From Caryophanales bacterium UBA5632 (GTDB lineage Bacteria; Bacillota_I; Bacilli_A; Izemoplasmatales; Hujiaoplasmataceae), in the NCBI GenBank assembly GCA_002421405.1, contig DIJY01000120.1, forward strand, positions 1 through 13,775: a DNA stretch of 13,775 nt, read 5' to 3'. The first letter of the stretch is position 1, and each line of letters starts with the position of its first letter. The position numbers and the translations under genes were made by a program. The notes beneath the pieces were generated by a model. The model was given only the letters and a program-made list of their open reading frames with translations. It searched no databases and was not told where the DNA came from. This document shows, piece after piece, positions 7,270 to 13,775 of this stretch.

Positions 7270-7986
7270 TCAGAGTCCTTTCTTTTTTAAGATTTCAAAG
7301 ATAATAATTCCAGCACTGACGGAAGCATTCAAACTGTTCACTTTGCCAACCATCGGAATTTTGACCAAATAATCCGCTGTTTCTTTTAAAAGCCTTGAGA
7401 TTCCTTTGCCTTCACTGCCAATAATGACGCATAATGCAGTGGATACATCAATCTCAGAATAAGTTTTTGTCGCAACCATATCGGTTCCAACAATCCAAAA
7501 GTTGAGTTTTTTAAGTTTTTCCACGGTTTGTGCTAAATTCGTGACCTCAACCAAATCCATGTGCTCGAGTGACCCAGAGGCCACTTTTGCGACGGTTCCG
7601 GTAATCCCAACACTCCGGTTTTTTGGGATGATGATGGCTTTGATTCCACCAGCTTCAGCACTTCGAATGATTGCGCCTAAGTTATGAGGATCAGTCATGC
7701 CATCAAGCATTAAAAAGACCGGTTTTTCGCTAACGGGATATTTATGAACAACTTCCTCTAGCGTTAGTAATTTGTAGTCAGGAACTTCAAATACAATCCC
7801 TTGATGATTTCCTGTGAATTTCCCATAAAAATCATTTTTAGATAATACAATGGTTTCAACTTCTTTTTTTTGCACGATTCGTAAAATATCTTCATTGATT
7901 CCTTTTTCAAAATAAGCCCGAATAATTGGCTTATCGGTTGTCAATATTTCATGACAAGGATTTTTACCATAAATTAAAATTGACAA
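7270..7986 (-). CDS. rlmB: 23S rRNA (guanosine 2'-O)-methyltransferase, RlmB/SpoU family
   Basis: A SPOUT-class, SAM-dependent 2'-O-methyltransferase; in E. coli RlmB modifies G2251 of 23S rRNA. The N-terminal substrate-binding domain begins SILIYGKNPCHEIL. The trefoil-knot catalytic domain shows motif 1 DPHNLGAIIRSAEA (99-112), motif 2 IGSEGKGIS (189-197) and motif 3 IPMVGKVNSLNASVSAGI (210-227). I choose TTG 7984-7986 as the start (238 residues) because AGGTG lies five bases upstream. An ATG at 8002-8004 overlaps the extended -10 promoter element and has no binding site. In Bacillus the orthologue is yacO. It sits after mrnC and is nearly fused to sigH, so all three are probably co-expressed. 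Confidence 0.93.
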   Translation of the reverse strand: MSILIYGKNPCHEILTTDKPIIRAYFEKGINEDILRIVQKKEVETIVLSKNDFYGKFTGNHQGIVFEVPDYKLLTLEEVVHKYPVSEKPVFLMLDGMTDPHNLGAIIRSAEAGGIKAIIIPKNRSVGITGTVAKVASGSLEHMDLVEVTNLAQTVEKLKKLNFWIVGTDMVATKTYSEIDVSTALCVIIGSEGKGISRLLKETADYLVKIPMVGKVNSLNASVSAGIIIFEILKKKGL

Positions 7987-8002
7987 ATGAACACCTACTC
8001 TC

Positions 8003-8011
8003 ATTGTAACA
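8003..8011 (-). promoter_or_regulatory. Extended -10 promoter before rlmB-sigH
   Basis: The minus strand reads TGTTACAAT: a TG extension, one base, then TACAAT (8003-8008). It lies 17 bases before the chosen TTG start of rlmB. No good -35 box is seen; that area is occupied by the 8016-8063 hairpin. A start only about 10 bases before the TTG would make a near-leaderless mRNA that still retains the AGGTG site. Confidence 0.45.
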
Positions 8012-8015
8012 TATT

Positions 8016-8063
8016 TTTAGTGTTCACATTTTGAAAGAAAATGATTTTTTTGTGAGCACTAAA
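8016..8063 (-). repeat. Long imperfect hairpin between mrnC and rlmB
   Basis: TTTAGTG (8016-8022) pairs with CACTAAA (8057-8063), then TCA with TGA across one mismatch. After a T-rich bulge, CATTTT (8027-8032) pairs with AAAATG (8038-8043) around a five-base loop. It includes the mrnC stop codon. No U-run follows on the minus strand, so it is not a classical terminator. It may be an RNA-processing or stability element, or an operator for the adjacent promoter. Confidence 0.5.
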
Positions 8064-8454
8064 CTTCCTTTTGATTCACTATTTCTTCAATGATTTGAAT
8101 ACTTTTTTGAATGATTTCAGCTAAACGATCCGTCCGATTTTCTAAATACAAATACCCAAGCAATGCTTCAAATCCAGTAGATTGATGATAGGTCGCTAAA
8201 TTCGTATTTTTTGGTTTCCGGTTCGCGACCGCATTTCTTCCGCGTTTGAATTGTTCAATTTCAATTTCTGATAATTCACCATCCAGTAATTTTTCCATGA
8301 CTTTCGCTTGTCCGGTTGCGCTTGTATAACGGATTGCCTGTTGATGCAAATCATTGACTTTTGTCAATTTTTTTGTTAGTAAATACTTTCTGACTTCCAG
8401 TTCATATAAAGCGTCCCCTAAATAAGCAAGGGCTAACCCATTTGGCAACACCAT
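8059..8454 (-). CDS. mrnC: Mini-ribonuclease III
   Basis: A 131-residue RNase III catalytic domain without the double-stranded RNA-binding domain. In Bacillus, Mini-III matures the ends of 23S rRNA, acting as a dimer with L3. The catalytic signature LAYLGDALYELEVRKYL (residues 8-24, Asp14) and the second acidic motif STGFEALLGYLYL (92-104, Glu96) are intact, as is the RNAVANRKPK stretch. Its ATG shares one base with the cysS stop (TAATG at 8452-8456), so translation is coupled to cysS, as in Bacillus. It is followed by a long hairpin and then rlmB, another 23S rRNA-processing gene. Confidence 0.93.
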   Translation of the reverse strand: MVLPNGLALAYLGDALYELEVRKYLLTKKLTKVNDLHQQAIRYTSATGQAKVMEKLLDGELSEIEIEQFKRGRNAVANRKPKNTNLATYHQSTGFEALLGYLYLENRTDRLAEIIQKSIQIIEEIVNQKEV

Positions 8455-9791
8455 TATATAAGACCTTTCGAAACAAGAATTTGTCGCAATTCATCAGCGA
8501 GTTCAAAATTCTTATCAATTCTTGCTTTTTCCCAGTCTTTGATTAAGGATTTATTTTCATTCGATAATCTCTCAAGTTTAAAATCGAGACCAAGAATGAA
8601 TAACATTTGCTCGACCGATTTGTTTGCTTGGCTTAACCACTCATAATCAGGCTTTTGACGCAGTTTTTGATTGATTGCTTTCATCAGTTGGTTGAGCGCA
8701 GTTAATGCATTTGGTGTGTTAAAATCCGCCTCCATTGACGCTTCAAAATATTGATTCGTTTCGATGATGTCTGAGGCGGTTATTGTAATAGCATCCTGCA
8801 ATTGGTCATTCAAATCGAGTAAACGATAGAGTTGTTCAACGCTTTTCTGAACTTTTTGCCATTCCTTCACAAAAACATCGAGTGCTTCAGGGCTATAATT
8901 AAGAGGACTACGGTAATGGGTTGAGAGTAAAAACATTCTAAATGCAAGTTTATTCACATTCAAATCTTTTACAAATACGACGTTACCAACACTTTTACTC
9001 ATCTTTTCGCCTTCAAGATTCAGACGACCATTATGCATCCAGTACCTTGCGACTGTATGATGATTTTTCGCAATTGATTGAGCAATTTCGTTTTCGTGGT
9101 GTGGGAACATCAAATCAGTTCCACCCCCATGAATATCAATCTCTTCTCCGAAAATGTCTTCAATCATGGCGACGCATTCGGTATGCCACCCCGGACGTCC
9201 CTCTGAAAAATTCGTGTGCCAATGAATGCCTTCAGTGGTTCTTTTCCATAAAGTAAAATCTAAGGGGCTTTCCTTTTTTTCATTGATTTCAACACGAGAT
9301 CCTGCAATTAAATCATCTAATTTTCGATTGGATAGATGTCCATATTCTTTTAATTTTGCGACTCGGAAATAGACATCGCCATCCATTTCATACGCATACC
9401 CGATGTCAATGAGTTCTTGGATATAATCAATGATTTTTGGCATGTATTCAGTGACCTTTGGTTTAATATAATCAGTGCGGCTGTTCAGTGATGCAACATC
9501 ATTCAAAAAGGCTTTGATATATTTCTCGCTAATCGTTTTTTCATCGACACCTTCATCGATGGCTTTTTGAATAATTTTATCATCAACGTCCGTAAAATTA
9601 GAAGCAAATTTGACCTTCATACTTTTTGATTCAAAATAACGTCTGACCGTGTCAAAAACAACAACGGGACGGGCGTTGCCGATATGAATATAATTATAAA
9701 CCGTCGGTCCGCAGACATACATAGAAACAACGCCTTTGTGTCTTGGAACGAAGGTTTCAAGTTGATTGGTATACGAATTGAAGATTTTCAT
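8454..9791 (-). CDS. cysS: Cysteinyl-tRNA synthetase
   Basis: A class I synthetase charging tRNA-Cys. The HIGH motif is HIGN (36-39). The zinc ligands that select cysteine are Cys27 (VCGPTVYNY), Cys206, His231 and Glu235 (FPHHENE). The KMSKS loop is EGEKMSKSVGN (260-270). A DALR-type anticodon-binding region follows. I start at ATG 9789-9791 (MKIFNSYTNQ, 445 residues) after AAAAGGATG; upstream in-frame codons lie in the leader. The protein stops at ...LVSKGLI, without the roughly dozen-residue DxPxGxxW tail common in the family, because its TAA overlaps the mrnC ATG. The leader is only about 20 bases, so there is no room for a T-box. A promoter lies at 9818-9846. Confidence 0.96.
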   Translation of the reverse strand: MKIFNSYTNQLETFVPRHKGVVSMYVCGPTVYNYIHIGNARPVVVFDTVRRYFESKSMKVKFASNFTDVDDKIIQKAIDEGVDEKTISEKYIKAFLNDVASLNSRTDYIKPKVTEYMPKIIDYIQELIDIGYAYEMDGDVYFRVAKLKEYGHLSNRKLDDLIAGSRVEINEKKESPLDFTLWKRTTEGIHWHTNFSEGRPGWHTECVAMIEDIFGEEIDIHGGGTDLMFPHHENEIAQSIAKNHHTVARYWMHNGRLNLEGEKMSKSVGNVVFVKDLNVNKLAFRMFLLSTHYRSPLNYSPEALDVFVKEWQKVQKSVEQLYRLLDLNDQLQDAITITASDIIETNQYFEASMEADFNTPNALTALNQLMKAINQKLRQKPDYEWLSQANKSVEQMLFILGLDFKLERLSNENKSLIKDWEKARIDKNFELADELRQILVSKGLI

Positions 9792-9817
9792 GGTGAACAC
9801 ATCCTTTTCACTAAACA

Positions 9818-9846
9818 ATTATATAAGATTATCGATTTTTTTACAA
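9818..9846 (-). promoter_or_regulatory. Promoter of the cysS operon
   Basis: The minus strand has TTGTAA (9841-9846), a 17-base spacer and TATAAT (9818-9823), 26 bases before the cysS ATG. A small dyad CGATT/AATCG overlaps the -35 region, and other dyads lie just upstream. Confidence 0.75.
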
Positions 9847-9855
9847 TCGCGAACA

Positions 9856-9877
9856 TGATAAATTGGTAAGTTTATCA
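9856..9877 (-). repeat. Inverted repeat upstream of the cysS -35 box
   Basis: TGATAAA (9856-9862) and TTTATCA (9871-9877) form a perfect seven-base dyad around an eight-base centre, ten bases upstream of the cysS -35 box. The placement would suit a regulator-binding site; no known regulator is recognised. Confidence 0.35.
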
Positions 9878-9889
9878 ATAAAACAAGAT

Positions 9890-9903
9890 TGAAGAATTCT
9901 TCA
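9890..9903. repeat. 14-base perfect palindrome between csp and cysS
   Basis: TGAAGAATTCTTCA is fully self-complementary. It lies between the csp terminator (9913-9942) and the cysS promoter, about 45 bases upstream of the -35 box. It could be an operator, but no regulator family is recognised. Confidence 0.35.
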
Positions 9904-9912
9904 TTTTCGGTC

Positions 9913-9942
9913 AAAAAAAAGACCCTTACGAGAAGTGTCTTT
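9913..9942 (-). terminator. Intrinsic terminator of the cold-shock gene
   Basis: The minus strand has AAAGAC (9937-9942), then CTT, a five-base loop and AAG, pairing back to GUCUUU (9918-9923) across one mismatch. A U-run follows (9913-9917). It starts 24 bases after the csp stop and separates csp from cysS. Confidence 0.82.
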
Positions 9943-9965
9943 CTTTTGGTTTTTTTTCGCTAAGA

Positions 9966-10163
9966 TTAAAGTTTTACGATATTTGCAGCTTGTGGTCCAC
10001 GAGCGCCGTTCGTAACGTCAAATGAAACCTTTTGTCCGTTTTCGAGGGCCTTGTAGCCGTCGCCTTGGATAGCTGAGTAATGAGCGAAAATGTCTTTGCC
10101 ATCTTCACCAGTGATGAATCCGTAACCTTTTTCTGCGTTAAACCATTTTACTGTGCCGTTCAT
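9966..10163 (-). CDS. csp: Cold-shock protein, single CSD domain
   Basis: A 65-residue OB-fold nucleic-acid chaperone that binds single-stranded RNA and DNA and melts mRNA structure. The RNP1-like motif KGYGFI (12-17) and RNP2-like DIFAHY (24-29) are present; the usual RNP2 is close to DVFVHF. The domain fills the whole protein, the typical CspA/CspB length. The in-frame codon two before the ATG (10161-10163) is a stop, which fixes the start. The best binding site AAGGAG lies 15 bases upstream, an unusually long gap. The gene is monocistronic, with its own promoter (10210-10238) and terminator. The leader is only about 40 bases, much shorter than the long thermosensing leader of E. coli cspA. 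Confidence 0.95.
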   Translation of the reverse strand: MNGTVKWFNAEKGYGFITGEDGKDIFAHYSAIQGDGYKALENGQKVSFDVTNGARGPQAANIVKL

Positions 10164-10209
10164 GTGTTAATTGTGTTTCTCCTTAAATTTATATTTTGAT
10201 GCTGTATCC

Positions 10210-10238
10210 ATTATACATCGATAACTTTTAAATTGCAA
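10210..10238 (-). promoter_or_regulatory. Promoter of the cold-shock gene
   Basis: The minus strand has TTGCAA (10233-10238), a 17-base spacer and a perfect TATAAT (10210-10215), giving an expected start near 10203. It lies within the 125-base gap after rmuC, where I see no clear rmuC terminator. Confidence 0.8.
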
Positions 10239-10288
10239 GTTTTTATTGACTAAATGTTTTTTTGGCGTATCTCCGCGGTTATATACAC

Positions 10289-11563
10289 TTAATCTTCTTC
10301 TGAATCGTCTTCAGATAGTAACGCTTGATCTTGATAATTTAATATTTTATCGGTTGAAATTTTATTGAATTTCGTCGATATTTTTTCGACTCGATAATTA
10401 ACATCGGTCGATTGTTTTGTTAGTTTTTGAATATTTTCATGTAATTTTGCCCACTCAAGATCAAACTTAGTGAATTCTTTTTTGAGCATACCGAGTTCAT
10501 CTTTAATCTGTTCTGAGTATTTAGAACGTTCGTAATCAATTCTGATTGCTAAGAAGGATGAAAGCAATGGAATGAGTGTGGTCGGTGAAACGATTGTGAC
10601 CTTCTTATTTGCGGAATATTCAATGACATTTGGAAGTTTTGAGTGAAGTAAGGATAACACACCATCGCTGGCAACAAACATTAAAGCAAAATCGACAGTA
10701 ACACCTTCAATAATATATTTTGAAGAAATTTCTGTAATTCTTTTTTTAACATCTGCACCAAATGCAGAAATGATTTTCTCTTCTTCCTCTTTGGTCAGCT
10801 GCTTGTTATCAAATAGTTTGGCATACTCAGAAAACGGAAACTTTGAGTCGATGGCGATAACGCCATAGGGTTCGGGCATCTTGATGACGGCGTCAGCGCG
10901 AACTTTCTCATTTTTTCCCGACGCTTCTTTGATTGTTTTTTGCAATTCATAAAGTTTGTTATTATCACCGAACACACTGAAAAGTAATTGATTTAATTGA
11001 TATTCGCCGAATGATCCTCGAGTTTGATTGTTCGTCAGTATTTGTTGTAACCCCATCATTTCCGAAGATAATGATTCAATGTTTTTTTGAGCTTCGTCAA
11101 TCACTTTGATTCGTTCGGCGATTTGAACGAAGGTTTTATTGGTGTCGACAAATCCTGTCTTTAAACGTTCTTCGACTTTCTCATTAATATTGGACATTTG
11201 TTTTTCAATCGTTTCAGTTAATTTCGAAAAATCAGTATTTAATTTCGTCGATATTTTTTCTTGGAAGTAGCCGAGTTCGTTATTGACGTTCAAACGAAAA
11301 TTCGCGATATCTGTCGTCGATTTCTCGTTATTTTCACTGAGTTTTAAATTGACCTTATCATTAAACGCCATGATTGATTCAGCAATAGACTGGTTCACCG
11401 CAATTCGCAGTTCAGTAATATTCTTTGAGATTTCTTTATCAAGAAGGATAAATTCATCATGATTATCTTGTGGTTTGTCCTTGCGAAAATGGAAAACAAT
11501 ATTCATTACAATTAATATGACAAGCAAAAGAGCAATAACGGCGGTTATTATTTCTAAATACAT
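10289..11563 (-). CDS. rmuC: RmuC family protein (putative membrane-anchored nuclease fold)
   Basis: RmuC limits DNA rearrangements such as inversions at inverted repeats in E. coli; its biochemical activity is not firmly established. This 424-residue protein has an N-terminal membrane anchor (about 3-26), a long predicted coiled coil (about 40-180), and the RmuC domain. That domain shows RGSFGEYQLNQLL (182-194), RADAVIKMP (222-230) and IAIDSKFPFSEY (236-247); the D-x-K arrangement fits a PD-(D/E)xK-like nuclease core. VDFALMFVASDGVLSLL (290-306) and VTIVSPTTLIPLLSSFLAIR (322-341) are further conserved blocks. The ATG has AAGGAGATG five bases upstream, and the cls stop codon touches that site (12-base gap), so the two genes form an operon. 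The tail ends in acidic residues (SEDDSEED). Confidence 0.92.
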   Translation of the reverse strand: MYLEIITAVIALLLVILIVMNIVFHFRKDKPQDNHDEFILLDKEISKNITELRIAVNQSIAESIMAFNDKVNLKLSENNEKSTTDIANFRLNVNNELGYFQEKISTKLNTDFSKLTETIEKQMSNINEKVEERLKTGFVDTNKTFVQIAERIKVIDEAQKNIESLSSEMMGLQQILTNNQTRGSFGEYQLNQLLFSVFGDNNKLYELQKTIKEASGKNEKVRADAVIKMPEPYGVIAIDSKFPFSEYAKLFDNKQLTKEEEEKIISAFGADVKKRITEISSKYIIEGVTVDFALMFVASDGVLSLLHSKLPNVIEYSANKKVTIVSPTTLIPLLSSFLAIRIDYERSKYSEQIKDELGMLKKEFTKFDLEWAKLHENIQKLTKQSTDVNYRVEKISTKFNKISTDKILNYQDQALLSEDDSEED

Positions 11564-11575
11564 AACATCATCTCC

Positions 11576-13096
11576 TTAAAATATCGGACTGAATAAATTG
11601 ATAAGACCTTGGGCAAGTTTTACAAATAGGCTTCGTTTATTCCATGTTTTTAGATTAATCTTGATGGATTTATCGATGTCCTCATTAAAACTGTTTACAA
11701 CATCTTTTGTTGCATCATTTGAAAAGATTGCAGTCACTTCAAAGTTTAAGTGGAAACTTCGAGGATCAAAGTTGACAGATCCAAGCGAACAAATTTGGTC
11801 ATCAATGACTAAAATCTTAGAATGAACGAAGTGATCTTTATACTCATATATTTCGACCCCATACGTTAATAAGGCTTCATAATACGACCTTGTTGCGAAC
11901 CCTGCGGTTTTCGTATCTGATAATCCAGGAACGAGAATTTGAACTAAAACTCCGCTTTGAACTGCGATTTTAATCGCAAGCATCATTTCAGGTTCAATAA
12001 TCAAATAGGGGGTTACTATCTTGATTGATTTTGTTGCGTGGTTGATCATCTTCAAATAAATATCTTTAATTAGACCGTTTTCGAAATCCGGTCCTGATTC
12101 CACTACAGTAAAGAGTCCTTTGAACAATTCTATCGATTTATCGAGCGGTTTTTCTAAAACCTTGCCAAATACATAATACCAGTCTTTGACAAAAACATTT
12201 TGGATACTAGTCACGCCGTTCCCTTTGATAAGAACATGGGAATCGCGCCAAAACCCGAATTTCTTCGATAAGTGGTTGTATTCATCCGCGAGATTCATCC
12301 CTCCGACAAAGCCAACTTTTCCATCAATGACAATCGCTTTTCGATGATTGCGGAAATTGACATTTGTATTTAAAAGTGATATTTCTTGGGGATCAAATAC
12401 CGCCACTTTTACACCGGATGCCTTTAATTCTTTAATATATTTTCTTTGGAGGTGTTTCTCAGAACCGAAATGATCATAGAGTAAATAAACATCGAGTCCT
12501 TCCTTCGCTTTTTCTTTTAAAACATCCATGACAATTCTTCCGGTTGTATCCGTTTTAACAATATAAAATTCCATCATGATATAATCTTTTGCTAGTTTCA
12601 TTTCTTCAATGAGTCTTGGAAAGAATACATCTCCATTGTTTAAAAGTTCAACGTAAGTGTCATCTTCATAAACCGAACGACCGGTAATAGAATTGATAAA
12701 TTTAAAGATTGACCCAATTTCAAAATCATCTAGATTGGGTTTGGTTTGTTCCTCATATTTTAAAAATCCTTTATTTGCAATCATTGGCCTCGTTCTTTCA
12801 AGTTTCTTCGTTCTAAAATCGCGGGCAAAGATAAAATAAAGAACAATACCGATTAATGGATTAAAAAGCATCAACAAAATCCAATGCGATTTTTTATAGG
12901 CGTAAGTTTGTTTAAAAAGAATTCTTAAGGTAATGAATACCGCAAGCAGTCCCATCACAATTTCAAGAATTAAGACAAAAATTCCGCTAGGAAATATATT
13001 TCGTATGCTCGAAAAGTTCATATATTGCACAACGACAACGGTGTAAATGAACAAAACGGCAATGACCATGGCAATGACTAAAAAAATCCGTTTCAT
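11576..13096 (-). CDS. cls: Cardiolipin synthase, phospholipase D superfamily
   Basis: Makes cardiolipin from two phosphatidylglycerol molecules at the membrane. The 506-residue protein starts with hydrophobic helices (about 4-24, 37-60 and 72-90), the last within a PLD nuclease N-terminal-type segment (HWILLMLFNPLIGIVLYFIF). Two HKD catalytic motifs follow: NHRKAIVIDGKVGFVGG (250-266; His251, Lys253, Asp258) and VHSKILVIDDQICSLGS (424-440; His425, Lys427, Asp432). Two complete HKD motifs and this length match bacterial ClsA. The ATG follows GGAGGC by five bases. The gene has its own promoter and leads an operon with rmuC. Confidence 0.95.
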   Translation of the reverse strand: MKRIFLVIAMVIAVLFIYTVVVVQYMNFSSIRNIFPSGIFVLILEIVMGLLAVFITLRILFKQTYAYKKSHWILLMLFNPLIGIVLYFIFARDFRTKKLERTRPMIANKGFLKYEEQTKPNLDDFEIGSIFKFINSITGRSVYEDDTYVELLNNGDVFFPRLIEEMKLAKDYIMMEFYIVKTDTTGRIVMDVLKEKAKEGLDVYLLYDHFGSEKHLQRKYIKELKASGVKVAVFDPQEISLLNTNVNFRNHRKAIVIDGKVGFVGGMNLADEYNHLSKKFGFWRDSHVLIKGNGVTSIQNVFVKDWYYVFGKVLEKPLDKSIELFKGLFTVVESGPDFENGLIKDIYLKMINHATKSIKIVTPYLIIEPEMMLAIKIAVQSGVLVQILVPGLSDTKTAGFATRSYYEALLTYGVEIYEYKDHFVHSKILVIDDQICSLGSVNFDPRSFHLNFEVTAIFSNDATKDVVNSFNEDIDKSIKINLKTWNKRSLFVKLAQGLINLFSPIF

Positions 13097-13125
13097 AAAG
13101 TGCCTCCGAAAATATCTTCACTAGT

Positions 13126-13154
13126 ATGATACCACAAATTCAGCTTTCTGTTAA
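13126..13154 (-). promoter_or_regulatory. Promoter of cls-rmuC
   Basis: The minus strand has TTAACA (13149-13154), a 17-base spacer and TATCAT (13126-13131). A TG three bases upstream of the -10 makes it an extended -10. It lies about 30 bases before the cls ATG, just after the preceding gene's terminator. Confidence 0.75.
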
Positions 13155-13185
13155 ATGAATAAGTGAAAGGAATCGTTAAATATCC

Positions 13186-13230
13186 AAGAAAAAAATCAAA
13201 ATCGGTTGTGACACCAAATTTTGATTTTTT
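13186..13230 (-). terminator. Strong, probably bidirectional terminator after the DUF1508 gene
   Basis: A 13-base perfect inverted repeat (AAAAAATCAAAAT at 13190-13202 with ATTTTGATTTTTT at 13218-13230) surrounds a 15-base centre. T-runs flank it on both strands. It starts 17 bases after the stop at 13248. Confidence 0.85.
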
Positions 13231-13247
13231 GTTTGTTTTGATATGCC

Positions 13248-13775
13248 TTATTCAACGATGATTGCATCACGATAAAAACGTCTAACAGAATCGAGTGCAC
13301 TTAAGCAATTTTCTTCGTTAGGATAAGTTTCACCCGCTAAGAGCAGTGCTTTATTCGATGCATAGAGTTTAAATTGGTACCGTCCTACTTTGTCTTTCAT
13401 CACTCTGAATGAACCCGCTTCAATCGCGTTTTTAACAACTTCTAATCCTTGAAAAGCGGAAGATTTAGAACTATAAGCGCTTGATTCAAATAAAACTTCT
13501 CCGTTCGATGCTTTTAAACGGAATAAAGTTTCACCATTGGTTTCTTCAAACTCGAATCTACCGTTTTGAGCGGGTTCGATGGGAGTTAATTCGACGAGTT
13601 CTTCACGCATTTCATCGGGGTCAATTGCCTCAAGATTTATTATTTTTTCATTGGTATAGAATTTTTTGACCGATTCAGCTGCGGATTGTGCTCGCGCAAT
13701 CGATTCATAGAATTCACCTTGAGCAATTAATCTCGCTTTGTTTGCTGTATAGAGCAAGAATTGGGTGAAGTCACT
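13248..13775 (-). CDS. Protein with tandem YegP/DUF1508 repeats, 5' end outside the window
   Basis: The frame stays open to the window edge (first codons read SDFTQFLLYTANKAR), so the true start lies beyond position 13775. The 175 visible residues contain about three copies of a 40-60-residue unit of the form F-x-L-Y/K-A-x-N, then an A/S-rich helix ending V-K-x-x or V-R-R-F. The copies begin at FTQFLLYTANKARLIAQGEF, GRFEFEETNGETLFRLKASN and GRYQFKLYASNKALLLAGET. This pattern matches the YegP/DUF1508 family, whose members usually have one or two units and whose role is unknown. The last two units are separated by only a few residues. An acidic linker (LEAIDPDEMREELVELTPIE) follows the first. 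No signal peptide can be judged because the N-terminus is missing. It is its own transcription unit, ending in a strong hairpin. Confidence 0.8.
   Translation of the reverse strand, partial: SDFTQFLLYTANKARLIAQGEFYESIARAQSAAESVKKFYTNEKIINLEAIDPDEMREELVELTPIEPAQNGRFEFEETNGETLFRLKASNGEVLFESSAYSSKSSAFQGLEVVKNAIEAGSFRVMKDKVGRYQFKLYASNKALLLAGETYPNEENCLSALDSVRRFYRDAIIVE

Noticed and set aside
9792..9880. T-box riboswitch before cysS
   Set aside because: The promoter lies only 26 bases upstream of the start codon. There is no room for a specifier stem or antiterminator.
10240..10288. Terminator after rmuC around the CCGCGG/GGCG stretch
   Set aside because: At most a three-base-pair stem can be drawn and no U-run follows on the minus strand. 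Read-through into the csp region is possible.

Overview
The window looks like AT-rich, low-GC Firmicutes/Mollicutes-type chromosome. Every convincing gene lies on the minus strand. The gene order cysS-mrnC-rlmB-sigH-rpmG-secE-nusG-(insert)-rplK-rplA is the familiar Bacillota (Bacillus-like) housekeeping block. TGA is used as a stop (rlmB, sigH) and Trp is TGG where checked (nusG), so the code is standard, which excludes the UGA=Trp mycoplasmas. I infer an Acholeplasmatales/Izemoplasmatales-like or related Erysipelotrichia-like lineage. That placement is an inference from composition and gene order, not a database result.

Layout, read in the direction of transcription (high to low coordinates): a partial gene for a protein with tandem YegP/DUF1508 repeats, ending in a strong hairpin terminator; a cls-rmuC operon (cardiolipin synthase, then an RmuC-type membrane-anchored nuclease-fold protein) with its own promoter; a monocistronic cold-shock protein gene with promoter and terminator; the cysS-mrnC-rlmB-sigH cluster (cysteinyl-tRNA synthetase, Mini-III RNase, 23S rRNA 2'-O-methyltransferase, SigH-like sigma factor) with promoters before cysS and rlmB; rpmG-secE-nusG (ribosomal protein L33, SecE translocase subunit, NusG) with its own promoter and an intrinsic terminator that overlaps the nusG stop codon; a two-gene operon of large MacB-like ABC exporters (ATPase fused to an FtsX-type permease); then rplK and the start of rplA (L11, L1).

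The most informative non-coding signal is a pair of related RNA hairpins, one in the rplK leader and one between rplK and rplA. Each directly abuts or overlaps a Shine-Dalgarno sequence. They share a UGGGAGGA 5' strand and a UCC...ACCACA 3' strand around an asymmetric internal loop. I read them as duplicate L1-binding (23S L1-stalk mimic) autoregulatory sites controlling L11 and L1 separately. Other notable points are the ABC exporter pair splitting the usually contiguous nusG-rplK junction, a SecE with three predicted membrane helices where one is normal for Gram-positives, the absence of yacP between rlmB and sigH, a CysRS lacking the usual C-terminal tail, and a group of dyad symmetries just upstream of the cysS promoter.

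Several starts were re-chosen from ribosome binding sites: rplK GTG, rlmB TTG, sigH TTG, and secE, rpmG, cysS and nusG at internal ATGs. No RNA genes, CRISPR arrays, insertion sequences or prophage genes were seen. No gap between genes exceeds 300 bases.
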